Assembly: GCF_018413645.1 (NCBI RefSeq)
Contig: NZ_JAHCDA010000001.1
Span: 992,001 to 1,056,000, forward strand
Direction: 5' to 3'
Origin: Roseococcus pinisoli
GTDB lineage: Bacteria; Pseudomonadota; Alphaproteobacteria; Acetobacterales; Acetobacteraceae
Length of the DNA: 64,000 nt
Shown: positions 18,409 through 25,933 of the stretch, one piece after another
How the letters are laid out: each line of letters starts with the position of its first letter
How positions within the stretch are numbered: the stretch's first letter is position 1
Position numbers and translations under genes: made by a program
Notes under the pieces: generated by a model
Seen by the model: the letters and a program-made list of their open reading frames with translations, nothing else
Database searches by the model: none
What the model was told of the DNA's origin: nothing

Positions 18409-21221
18409 GGTTCTTCGGCGTCCGATCCCATGGGCGCCGGTAGGCCCAGCAGCTCCCGCGTACCGGCCACGGCCTGCGCGAGCGTCACGCGCTGCGCCGT
18501 CACGCCCTCGGGCAGGCCGGCCAGCAGGCGCGAGGGGCAGGCGCGGTCGAGCAGGACGAAGACGCCCCGGTCGTCCGCGCGCCGCACCAGCCGGCCGAAG
18601 GCCTGGCGCAGCTTATGGCGGGCATGGGTGTCGTCGTAATCCTGCGGGCGGCCGCCGGAGAGGTAGAGCCGGCGCTCGCGCTGGAGGATGGTGCGGCGCG
18701 GCCAGGGCACGCGGTCGAAGACCAGCAGGCGTAGCGCGCGCCCGGGCACGTCCACGCCGTCGCGCATCGCATCCGTGCCGAGCAGGCAGGAATTCTCCTC
18801 CGCGCGGAAGATGTCGACGAGGGTGGCATTGTCCATTGCGTCGACATGCTGGGCGTAGAGGGGGATGCCGCGGGCCTCGAGCGCCGGACCCAGCCGCGCC
18901 TGCACCTCCCGCAGTCGCCGGATCGCGGTGAAGAGGCCGAGCCCGCCGCCGCCCGACGCGAGGAAGAGCTGCTGCATCGCGCTGGCGATGGCACCGGGCT
19001 GGCGCGCATCCACATCCGTCACGACGAAGGTGCGCGTATTGGTCGCATAGTCAAAGGGCGAGGGCATGGCGGCGCGGATCGCCGGGTTGGGCAGATGCAG
19101 CGCCCCGCTGCGGGCCTCGGCCTCGTGCCAGGCGGCCTCGGGATCATGGCGCTTGGCGGCATCCGTCAGCGTCGCGGAGGTGACGAGCAGCCCATGGGCG
19201 GAGCCCGCCACGGTGCGGGCGAAGGGGATCGTGGGATCGAGCCAGTGGCGGTGCAGCCCGGCATCCACGTCGCGCCCCTCGCGCCGGTCGAGCTGCAGCC
19301 AATCCACCATGAGGGGGCGCGTGCCGGCCTCGCGCGGGGGGAGGTCGAGCTGCTTCAGCATGCCGCGCCAGGCTGCCAGCGGCATCAGCGCGCGCCGCTC
19401 GATGCCGCGCATGGCGGTCTCGAGGCGGATGCGCTCGCCCACCTCCATCTCCTCGTCGCCTTCGCCCTCGGGCACTTCGAGACGCTTGGCCAGGAGCTCC
19501 TTCAGGTAGGTCAGCGGCGCTTCCAGCGCCTGCAGGGCCCGGCCCAGCGCCGCGCCCGTCTCGGCCACTTCCTCGGCGACGGGCTGGAGATCGACTTCCA
19601 GCGTGTAGACGCCGTCATCCTCCGGCGCGCGGGCGAGGATCTGGCGGCGCGCGGCGTGCAGGAAGATCTCGGTCACGGCGTCCTCGGGCGGCGGCGTGCC
19701 CTCGGTCAGGCGGGCGTACCAGCCGCCGCCGGGAAGGCAGCGCGCCTCGCGCAGCGCGAGGTCGAGCGGCGGCAGCAGCTCGGGGATGTCGCCGGCCAGC
19801 TCCTCGATGCGCGCGCGCAGGCCCTTGGCGCGCGAGCGGCCGCCTTCCGCGCCCAGCAGCCAGCGCCGCAGCTCGGCCGTCTCCACGCCGTTGAGCTCGG
19901 CGGAGAAGGCGGCATCGGCGGCATCGAAGAGGTGATGGCCCTCGTCGAAGACGTAGCGCGTGGGCTTGCCGTCCTCGCCGCCGCCCAGCGCCGCCTGCAC
20001 CATCACCAGCGCGTGGTTCGCGACGACGAGCCGCGCTGTCCGCGCGCGGCGGATGGAATGCTCCACGAAGCACTTCTTGTAGTGCGCGCAGGCCGAGCGG
20101 ATGCATTCGCCGCGCCGGTCGCCCAGTCCGTATAAGGTTCCGGGCGGGAAGAGCTCGCCGATCCATCCTGGAAAATCGCCGCCGGTGATGTCGCCGTCGC
20201 GCGTGGCGCCGGCCCAGCGCGCGACCAGCGCCAGCGGCAGCGCCATGGGGCGCAGCCCGTACTGGCCGAGCGCCTCGTCCAGGTTCAGCAGGCAGAGGTA
20301 GTTCTCCCGCCCCTTGCGCACTGCCACACGGGCGCGGCGCTCCTCCGGGTCGGGGAAGAGCTGCATCAGCTCCTGGTCGATCTGCCGCTGCAGGTTGCGC
20401 GTGTAGGTGCTGAGCCAGACGGGCGCGCCATTGCGCTCGGCCCAGAGCGAGGCGGGCGCGATGTAGCCCAGGGTCTTGCCCGTGCCGGTGCCGGCCTCGG
20501 CCAGGACCATATGCGGTGCGCCCTCGGCATCGCGTGGCGCGAAGGCATGGGCGGCGGCCGAGGCGAAGTCGGCCTGCTGGGGGCGCTGCTCCGCGCCGCT
20601 GCCAAGCATTTCCGCCAGCCGCCGGCGGGCATCGGCGCCGGTGACATCGAAGCTGGAGGGCGGCGGTGGGGGCGCGGTCTCCTCCCAATCCGGCAGGCGG
20701 CGCCAGGGCTTGAAGGCGTCGCGCGAGGGCTTGGCGTCGGACTGGCCGAGCGCGGCGAGGACGCTGGCCGCCCAGGGCCAGTCGGCGGCGCCTGCGAGCT
20801 GCGCGGCCATGCCAGCCGCCTCCCGGCCCGAGGGGCCGCCGGCCTCGTCGGCGAGGGCGCGAAGCAGGCGCGAGGCGATCTCGGGCAGCAGCGCGGCCGC
20901 GGCCTCGTCATCCTCGGGCGGCGGCAGGTCCAGCGCCTGGGCCAGGCCGCGCGGCGTCGGCGCGGCGTGGCGGGCGGGCAGGGCGAAGGCGAAGAGCTCC
21001 AGCAGGTCCAGCGCATCGAGGAAGCGCGGCAGGTCGAGCCGACGGGCGGTGGCGGGCGCGTGGACGAGGAAGGGCGGCGGGTACTCGCCCAGCGCTTCCG
21101 CGATGTGCGAGCCCGTGAGGGTGAGAACCTCGCCATCCGGCGTGAGGAGCGTGGCGCGACCATGCGCCGCAACCAGGGCGGGGGCCTCGGGCATCAGCAG
21201 GCGCGGGCGAAGGGAGGCCAT
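18405..21221 (-). CDS. ATP-dependent DNA helicase, DinG/XPD-like (SF2)
   Basis: 938-aa helicase. After a lineage-specific N-terminal region of about 230 residues, the Walker A is AEAGTGTGKTLGYIA (about 240-254), the Walker B box is DEGHHLFD, and motif VI reads QAFGRLVRRADDRG. Four cysteines between motifs I and II (YLCLL, ECIRS, SACAH, KKCFV) match the 4Fe-4S cluster ligands of DinG/XPD enzymes. It should unwind DNA 5' to 3' and help resolve forks or R-loops. It is transcribed alone toward arsC. The family call is firm; calling it dinG itself is less so. Confidence 0.9.
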   Translation of the reverse strand: MASLRPRLLMPEAPALVAAHGRATLLTPDGEVLTLTGSHIAEALGEYPPPFLVHAPATARRLDLPRFLDALDLLELFAFALPARHAAPTPRGLAQALDLPPPEDDEAAAALLPEIASRLLRALADEAGGPSGREAAGMAAQLAGAADWPWAASVLAALGQSDAKPSRDAFKPWRRLPDWEETAPPPPPSSFDVTGADARRRLAEMLGSGAEQRPQQADFASAAAHAFAPRDAEGAPHMVLAEAGTGTGKTLGYIAPASLWAERNGAPVWLSTYTRNLQRQIDQELMQLFPDPEERRARVAVRKGRENYLCLLNLDEALGQYGLRPMALPLALVARWAGATRDGDITGGDFPGWIGELFPPGTLYGLGDRRGECIRSACAHYKKCFVEHSIRRARTARLVVANHALVMVQAALGGGEDGKPTRYVFDEGHHLFDAADAAFSAELNGVETAELRRWLLGAEGGRSRAKGLRARIEELAGDIPELLPPLDLALREARCLPGGGWYARLTEGTPPPEDAVTEIFLHAARRQILARAPEDDGVYTLEVDLQPVAEEVAETGAALGRALQALEAPLTYLKELLAKRLEVPEGEGDEEMEVGERIRLETAMRGIERRALMPLAAWRGMLKQLDLPPREAGTRPLMVDWLQLDRREGRDVDAGLHRHWLDPTIPFARTVAGSAHGLLVTSATLTDAAKRHDPEAAWHEAEARSGALHLPNPAIRAAMPSPFDYATNTRTFVVTDVDARQPGAIASAMQQLFLASGGGGLGLFTAIRRLREVQARLGPALEARGIPLYAQHVDAMDNATLVDIFRAEENSCLLGTDAMRDGVDVPGRALRLLVFDRVPWPRRTILQRERRLYLSGGRPQDYDDTHARHKLRQAFGRLVRRADDRGVFVLLDRACPSRLLAGLPEGVTAQRVTLAQAVAGTRELLGLPAPMGSDAEEP

Positions 21222-21301
21222 CGGCGCTTATTTGGGGGTAAATCGCGAACAAGGCCAGACTTCGCCAGGGGCACGGGTTTGTGCTATGGGCGAAAACGGT
21301 C

Positions 21302-21378
21302 GTCTCCGTAGCTCAGCCGGATAGAGCACCAGATTCCTAATCTGGGGGCCGTGGGTTCGAATCCCGCCGGGGACACCA
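21302..21378 (+). tRNA. tRNA-Arg (anticodon CCT)
   Basis: A complete 77-base cloverleaf can be folded by eye. The acceptor GTCTCCG pairs with CGGGGAC (21368-21374). The D stem is GCTC/GAGC. The anticodon stem CCAGA/TCTGG holds loop TTCCTAA with anticodon CCT at 21336-21338. The T stem GTGGG/CCCGC holds loop TTCGAAT. Discriminator A and CCA are genome-encoded. It decodes AGG. Its 3' end is duplicated downstream, marking it as an integration site. Confidence 0.97.
21362..21378 (+). repeat. Attachment-site core at tRNA-Arg 3' end (left copy)
   Basis: The 17 bases TCCCGCCGGGGACACCA, spanning the T-loop end, acceptor strand and CCA of the tRNA, recur exactly in the same orientation at 24006-24022. 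Tyrosine-recombinase elements that target tRNA genes leave this arrangement, with the complete tRNA at one end and a bare core at the other. Confidence 0.8.
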
Positions 21379-21728
21379 ATTTTTCAATTACTTAGGTTTC
21401 GTTGGCCTGGTTCGCCTCAGCCGCTCTCAATCTTGCGGACTCTTTGCGGACTCTTTGCGGACTCTTTGCTCGTGACATCACTAGCTCCTTCAGTGATGCG
21501 GAGAGCAGGTGAGTGTGGCCTCGTCTGATCGTCATGGCACTGGAAAAATTCCGGCGACCTTCGCCATGCTCCCAATCCATCGGGCGCACAGCGAATTCTG
21601 CCCGAAGAAAAAAACCTCTGCGTGAGACCCAATGCGGTCAGGGCTCCTAACGGGCTCCAGAGATTTAGTCCCCCCCTGGGGGACAGCTCCTCGCTACCTT
21701 ATCGCCCCCCATAGGAAGGAGACGGACG
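21379..21728. other. Non-coding start of the tRNA-bounded island
   Basis: About 350 bases with no supportable gene, visibly richer in A+T than the flanks. Contains the three 11-bp tandem repeats listed separately. Short minus-strand frames through these repeats end near the tRNA in a charged tail (ending AAEANQANET), but no integrase or excisionase motif is visible. Confidence 0.5.
21435..21467. repeat. Three tandem 11-bp repeats
   Basis: GCGGACTCTTT occurs three times head to tail, with exactly 11-bp spacing, i.e. one helical turn. Such iterations can be recombinase arm sites or simple slippage products. Confidence 0.7.
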
Positions 21729-22178
21729 ATGCACGCGCTTGTTGAGCCATCCGGCAACGTGGCTGACGTTGCGAAGAGCCCATTCGAGGTCCATCCGTCC
21801 CTTGTTTGGGTGCGAGTTCCCGAAGGGATGCCGGTGCAGGCCGGATGGAGCTATGATGGCTCGACGTTTCGGACTCCGGAGCCGGACAACGGCGGACGAG
21901 GCGGATCAGTTTATGGCGGCAACATCCTCTCGCAGGGCGGTCGCGGCGGCAGCGGAGGCGAGCGGGGCGGACGCGGGGGCGATGCTTTCGGTGCCGGCAT
22001 CTTGCTTGGCGGCGACGGGGGCGCTGGCGGTATCTCGGGAGGCCGAGGCGGCGATACCGGCCCCGTTCCCCGTGCCCTGCAAAGCAAGGCGGAACACCGA
22101 TGGGCCGAATGGAAAACCCCGGCCGCCATCCTCGGCGTCTTGGGTCTTCTGATTGCGGCGGCCCAGCTTCTACTATAG
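21729..22178 (+). CDS. Glycine-rich protein with C-terminal TM anchor, phage-tail-like start
   Basis: 149-aa protein preceded by a strong ribosome site (AGGAAGGAG). Residues 20-50 (SLVWVRVPEGMPVQAGWSYD then GSTFRTPEP) resemble the short W-x-Y-D-G-x-x-F motifs found in phage tail and virion proteins. Residues about 54-112 are a collagen-like glycine/arginine-rich tract with GGRGG-type iterations. The C-terminus KTPAAILGVLGLLIAAAQLLL is a single hydrophobic segment. No catalytic motif is seen. It lies inside the 17-bp-bounded element and may be phage-derived cargo. Function unknown. Confidence 0.55.
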   Translation: MHALVEPSGNVADVAKSPFEVHPSLVWVRVPEGMPVQAGWSYDGSTFRTPEPDNGGRGGSVYGGNILSQGGRGGSGGERGGRGGDAFGAGILLGGDGGAGGISGGRGGDTGPVPRALQSKAEHRWAEWKTPAAILGVLGLLIAAAQLLL

Positions 22179-22609
22179 CGCCTAGCTCTGAACTTCCCGT
22201 GTCGCATTCCGCCTGGGCCGCAGCGAGCAGATCTGGAAGGTTCACGACGGCCGGATCGTACTCGATCTTGACCGATCGGCTGTTAGCCATCGCCACGTTG
22301 AAGCTCTTGCCCCTCCTCGCGCGCCGGGTCGAGCCGGGGGCATGGGGGACAGCGGCTTTGCGCGCACACAGATATCCCGCTGCAAACCCCCGGCCAATTT
22401 TCGAACCGGCCTTCCACAGGGCCAAACCCCACGACATCCCTGCGGAACGCCTCGAGGATCATCACACCTGAGGGCATCCCACGGACTAGCCGGAGCAATC
22501 GGCGGGGGCGGCCGACTGGCTGTTTCGACGGACCCTCGGCGGCATTGCGTGACGGCGTTGTGAAATGATCATTTTCCCAACATGCTCTTAGCGGCCTACC
22601 CTTTCTTAG
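22179..22609. other. Gene-free stretch within the island
   Basis: About 430 bases without a supported gene. On the minus strand, starting at 22290, a short frame reads MANSRSVKIEYDPAVVNLPD, which looks coding-like but runs into shadow sequence of the glycine-rich gene and is at best a fragment. No repeats or RNA genes seen. Confidence 0.4.
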
Positions 22610-23131
22610 ATGGCCTATGAAGCGCGCGCCCTAACCAACAGACTTCTCGACCTTGCTGACATGCAGGGCCTCTCACTCACGCATATGGCTCTCCACAAGG
22701 TCGCATACTTTGCTCACGGTTGGCGGCTTGCTGAGCGGGCGGAGCCGCTGGTGTCGGAGTTGTTTGAGGCGTGGGAGCATGGGCCGGTGCTCTCGTCCGT
22801 TTATGGCGCGTTCAAGGGGTCTGGTCGGGCGCCGGTCACAACTCGAGCGGAACGGTTTGACCCCGTCACGCAAATCAAGGCAGTTGCAGCAGCTGAGTTC
22901 CTCGCAGAGGACGTCAAGTTCCTGGGAGACATCGTGCGGGCGTATGGCCGGCTAGACGCTCTGGCCCTATCCGACATGACTCACAAAGCTGGAGGTCCGT
23001 GGGATCGCGTGTGGAACGCAAGAGGCAAGAAGATCACGCTTGGGATGCGTATCAGCAACGAGACCATCAGGGCAGATTTTCTCGGTCAGTTGGTCGAAGA
23101 CGCTTCCAATAGCTCTAATATGGCTTCCTGA
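22610..23131 (+). CDS. Panacea-domain (DUF4065/SocA-like) protein, probable antitoxin
   Basis: 173-aa protein matching the Panacea domain: ALHKVAYFAHGWRLAERAEP (about 28-47), then FEAWEHGPVLSSVYGAFKG (about 52-70), the usual y-GPV-x-x-x-Y signature, and a C-terminal helical part with GGPWDRVWNARG. Panacea proteins include Caulobacter SocA (a proteolytic adaptor antitoxin) and antitoxins paired with many unrelated toxins. No clear Shine-Dalgarno precedes the ATG. It is followed after 48 bases by an unrecognised gene in the same direction, the natural toxin candidate. It lies within the tRNA-bounded element. Confidence 0.8.
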   Translation: MAYEARALTNRLLDLADMQGLSLTHMALHKVAYFAHGWRLAERAEPLVSELFEAWEHGPVLSSVYGAFKGSGRAPVTTRAERFDPVTQIKAVAAAEFLAEDVKFLGDIVRAYGRLDALALSDMTHKAGGPWDRVWNARGKKITLGMRISNETIRADFLGQLVEDASNSSNMAS

Positions 23132-23179
23132 CCGCTGATTTTGCGCTAGCGACTCCGTTGCCCAGTATATAGTCGCCCT

Positions 23180-23899
23180 ATGGCGATTCCCCCTCTGCCC
23201 CCGTCGCACGACCTAGTCCGCCTTATTCGCAGCAATCAAAAGGAGACCGAAGAGGCTCTCCTGGAGTATTTGCGCCAGAAACCCATCCCGTGGAATTACC
23301 AGCGAGCGCGGTCACTTTCGCCCTTCGCATACGCGCAGGAGGTACCGCTGTCGGCGCTGAAGCGTGCTTGCGACGCCGCGCGGATGCCCCAAGCGGGTCG
23401 CACGGCAACTTGGGACGTTCTGCAACTGGTCCGAATGGCCGGCAAAGGGCGGTCGCTCCAGTGTCACGGCATGGATGATGGCTTCGTAAGCATCCGCAAA
23501 GACCTGTCCGTGCGGGTCGCCGCTGACTTCTATTTCGTCGAAAATCGGCGCGCGACAGTGCTCTGGCTCCAGCCTCGGCGCGGCTATGCTCTCACGAATA
23601 GGCAATTGGCGATCTTCGGTTCGCTAATGCGAATCGCCCTTGTAAAAGGAAACTTCGTCGACGCGAATTTGGAAATCCTCGATCTCTCAGTTCCGCCTGA
23701 TGAGGCTGAGCGCCAGGTCAGAAGGCTCGGGCTTGAGGATTTGCCTCATGTGTCTGAGGCAGAAGTCACCGAAGGCCTCCAATGCGTCGCTGATGCGTAC
23801 GACACAATCGCTCGAATGGACATTAACTGGAAGGAGCTTCGGCAGCGTGGCAAGCCGAAGGATCGCCGTGACGACCAAGGCGACTTTTTCCGCGAATAG
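23180..23899 (+). CDS. Unrecognised 239-aa protein, candidate partner of the Panacea protein
   Basis: I do not recognise the family. The N-terminal 75 residues look helical and DNA- or RNA-binding-like (LIRSNQKETEEALLEYLRQK). A central block, SIRKDLSVRVAADFYFVENR and ATVLWLQPRRGYALTNRQL, is strand-rich and contains several exposed Arg/Trp residues, and the tail is highly charged (RQRGKPKDRRDDQ). No TM segment or signal peptide. A TATATA element at 23166-23171 lies 8 bases before the ATG, with no Shine-Dalgarno, consistent with a separate, possibly leaderless transcript. The gene order Panacea protein then unknown fits a toxin-antitoxin or defence pair, but that role is inferred from context alone. 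Confidence 0.6.
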   Translation: MAIPPLPPSHDLVRLIRSNQKETEEALLEYLRQKPIPWNYQRARSLSPFAYAQEVPLSALKRACDAARMPQAGRTATWDVLQLVRMAGKGRSLQCHGMDDGFVSIRKDLSVRVAADFYFVENRRATVLWLQPRRGYALTNRQLAIFGSLMRIALVKGNFVDANLEILDLSVPPDEAERQVRRLGLEDLPHVSEAEVTEGLQCVADAYDTIARMDINWKELRQRGKPKDRRDDQGDFFRE

Positions 23900-24375
23900 A
23901 ATGCCGTGTGTAACGGCGCGGAGCATGACGCCGTTACATCACTCCGAGGAGTTAACCTGCAGATTTTATGGAATTTTTAAAAGAAGTGTGTCAGCGCTGA
24001 TCCCCTCCCGCCGGGGACACCATTTAGGTTGATTATCTAGCTAATTTTGCTGAGGAAAATTTACCGCGATCAGTCGCAACCCCCAATCCTACCCCCAACG
24101 GCGGTGCGGGCTTGATCTAGACCCAGCGGGACGGCGTTCCTTCAACTACGTCGAGTGCCGCAGAGCAGGCGGCGGTAGAAGCGCGCTGCGCTGAGGTGTA
24201 GTCCATAGCATGTAAGCCAGCCCGGACCCTCCCTCCCTGCACCCTGGGCGGCCTGATCGTCTCTAAACAAGAGATACCGGCAATAGCTCAACCCGTCGGA
24301 GCGATAGCTGGCAAAGCACTTCCGGAACCGTTGCCTTCGGTATTCTCTAGGATGACGGGTACCTAAAGGCGGTTG
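23900..24375. other. Right boundary region of the island, no gene
   Basis: About 475 bases without a supported gene. It holds the second 17-bp attachment core (24006-24022), followed by an AT-rich stretch and a C-rich motif (CAACCCCCAATCCTACCCCC) near 24080. Nothing else recognisable precedes the cas3-like frame. Confidence 0.5.
24006..24022 (+). repeat. Attachment-site core, right copy of the tRNA-Arg 3' end
   Basis: Exact 17-base copy of the tRNA-Arg 3' end (see 21362-21378), same orientation, 2644 bases away. Flanking bases differ on both sides, so the identity ends sharply, as expected for a recombination core rather than a decayed second tRNA. Confidence 0.8.
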
Positions 24376-25260
24376 ATGATCAAGGTTTCGCAGCTTTTTT
24401 GGGGAAAGGCACGACCAGAGTATCGCTCCGAGCCGCAGACCCACCCTCTCATCGCTCATTCGCTGGATGTCGCGGCCGTCGTCGTTCTCTTGCGGCGCGC
24501 AGGTGAGCGGGAGTTGAGTGGCCAGACGCTTGGCTTCCTCGTCGCCTTGCATGACATCGGAAAATTCTCCCGGCCATTCCAGGCCATGGCGCCCGACCAT
24601 TGGCCCACCGCCGCCCTGGGCCACCTGCCCGCCAGCGGGGTCCCTGCCGGCCCGAAGCATGACGCGCTCGGCTACCACATGCTGCGCCGGCCCCTCGCCG
24701 CGACTTTGGATCGCGTCCTGCCGCCACGGATCGAGGGGCGCCGAGCCTGGAACGACGGCGGGCGCTCGGCCCTGCTTCGCGGCCTCACCGGGCATCACGG
24801 CCGCCCCCCGGCATCTCTGAACCTCGAGCCTGGGCCCGTCGTCCTCTGCAGGAACTGCCTCGACGCCGCAGAGGAATTCGTGGTGACCATGGAGCGGATC
24901 TTCGCTCCGCCTCCCGTTACCTTGCCGGCCGATCCCCAGGCCTTGGCCCGTCTGGGCTGGCGGCTTGCAGGGCTGACGACCCTGGCGGACTGGGTCGCCT
25001 CCCGCCAGGCTTGGTTCCCCTATGTCAGCCCCGAGGCGGTGGTCGATCCTGCCGACTACCTGTGGAACCACGCCATGACGCGCGCGGCCGGCGCGCTGAG
25101 CGCTGCCGGGCTCACGCCCGCCCGTTCCTCGGTGTTCACCGGCATCCGGGGGCTCTTCCCCCGCATCGCGCACCGCGTCGCGGCAAATCGGGGCGTGGGA
25201 GAATCCCTCTTCCGCCACTCTGCTTCGGTATTCGAGACGGCGACGGCGACGGCGCTGTAG
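24376..25260 (+). CDS. Cas3 HD-nuclease domain only (truncated cas3 or stand-alone Cas3'')
   Basis: 294-aa protein matching the N-terminal HD nuclease of type I Cas3, closest in style to type I-E (LFWGKARPEY ... HPLIAHSLDVAAV). All metal/catalytic positions look intact: H28, H59-D60 in LHDIGKF, H95, H140-H141 in TGHHGRPP, and D205 in LADWVASRQAWFP. After about residue 250, where the DEAD-helicase part should begin, the sequence turns into an unrelated tail and stops. Full Cas3 is 800-950 aa. No cas8, cas5-7, cas1-2 genes or CRISPR array are in the window. It could be a remnant of a lost system or a recruited nuclease. The start is ATG 24376; a TTG lies one codon upstream. Confidence 0.75.
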   Translation: MIKVSQLFWGKARPEYRSEPQTHPLIAHSLDVAAVVVLLRRAGERELSGQTLGFLVALHDIGKFSRPFQAMAPDHWPTAALGHLPASGVPAGPKHDALGYHMLRRPLAATLDRVLPPRIEGRRAWNDGGRSALLRGLTGHHGRPPASLNLEPGPVVLCRNCLDAAEEFVVTMERIFAPPPVTLPADPQALARLGWRLAGLTTLADWVASRQAWFPYVSPEAVVDPADYLWNHAMTRAAGALSAAGLTPARSSVFTGIRGLFPRIAHRVAANRGVGESLFRHSASVFETATATAL

Positions 25261-25288
25261 CAGGTGGTTGTCCTGACCAACCCGCGGC

Positions 25289-25933
25289 TTATTCCGCCCG
25301 GGGAGACCGGTGCCGGGCTTTTTGTTGCCGGGTGACGACTCCTAGGGCAAGGAGGCCAATCCCAAACGTTAGGATCGACGCCGGCTCCGGGACAGATTGC
25401 GCAAGCGTCCCATTGAACGTGCAGCCCCAGAAGCACGTCCCATCACCGACGATGGTGCCGGACACCATGTTGGTCCCATTGAAATTGAACGAGAGATCTA
25501 TTCTCGCTGCGGACTGATAATAAATACCGCCGACAGGCAAGCCACCCGGAGCCGACGTGATGCGAACCGATGAACGGTCTGTGGTCGACCTGTCCACGGT
25601 TATCATCAAGTCATGGATGTCCGCCCGGAAAGCGTCGGTCACGCCGAACAAGCCGAGATAGATTTGTGCCAACCCATCTAAGAGCCACATGGTACGGTCT
25701 CGGCCGCGATACTGCGTCCAGTCGACGCCGGATGCATAGGCTGTATCGCTGATGACGAACGACAACTCCACGATGTCGAGCTGCTGGGACAGTGGGCGCG
25801 GATCCATCTGGTTCTGGTTCATCATGACCGGCTCGGTCTGACTGAAGGTCAGGATGACATCAGCCCTGGCGGCTTGGACGCCAGCCGTCATCAGGACAGC
25901 AGCCAACAGTAGGCGACGAAGCATCGGGGGCAT
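25289..25933 (-). CDS. PEP-CTERM-anchored exported protein
   Basis: 214-aa protein. Signal peptide MPPMLRRLLLAAVLMTAGVQ ending AARA; the C-terminus has the PEP-CTERM sorting signal VPEPASILTFGIGLLALGVV followed by an Arg/Lys/His tail, recognised by exosortase. The middle is a strand-rich domain without a known enzyme motif. ATG 25933 is chosen because GGAAGGAAG sits 6 bases upstream. PEP-CTERM proteins go with exopolysaccharide-type exosortase loci; none is seen here, so the exosortase must be elsewhere. It is convergent with the cas3-like gene. Confidence 0.75.
   Translation of the reverse strand: MPPMLRRLLLAAVLMTAGVQAARADVILTFSQTEPVMMNQNQMDPRPLSQQLDIVELSFVISDTAYASGVDWTQYRGRDRTMWLLDGLAQIYLGLFGVTDAFRADIHDLMITVDRSTTDRSSVRITSAPGGLPVGGIYYQSAARIDLSFNFNGTNMVSGTIVGDGTCFWGCTFNGTLAQSVPEPASILTFGIGLLALGVVTRQQKARHRSPRAE
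25296..25323 (+). terminator. Possible terminator after the cas3-like gene
   Basis: GCCCGG pairs with CCGGGC, followed by TTTTT, 36 bases past the cas3-like stop. It overlaps the 3' end of the convergent PEP-CTERM gene, so it may be chance. Confidence 0.4.

Noticed and set aside
22179-22290. Minus-strand frame beginning MANSRSVKIEYDP
   Set aside because: Looks coding-like for about 30 residues but then continues as antisense of the glycine-rich gene; at most a gene fragment.
24006-24022. A second tRNA gene at the repeated 17-mer
   Set aside because: Only the acceptor/T-loop end is present; D arm and anticodon arm are absent upstream, so it is an attachment core, not a tRNA.
24376-25933. A CRISPR array next to the Cas3-like gene
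   Set aside because: I looked for regularly spaced repeats of 25-40 bases around 24000-26800 and saw none.
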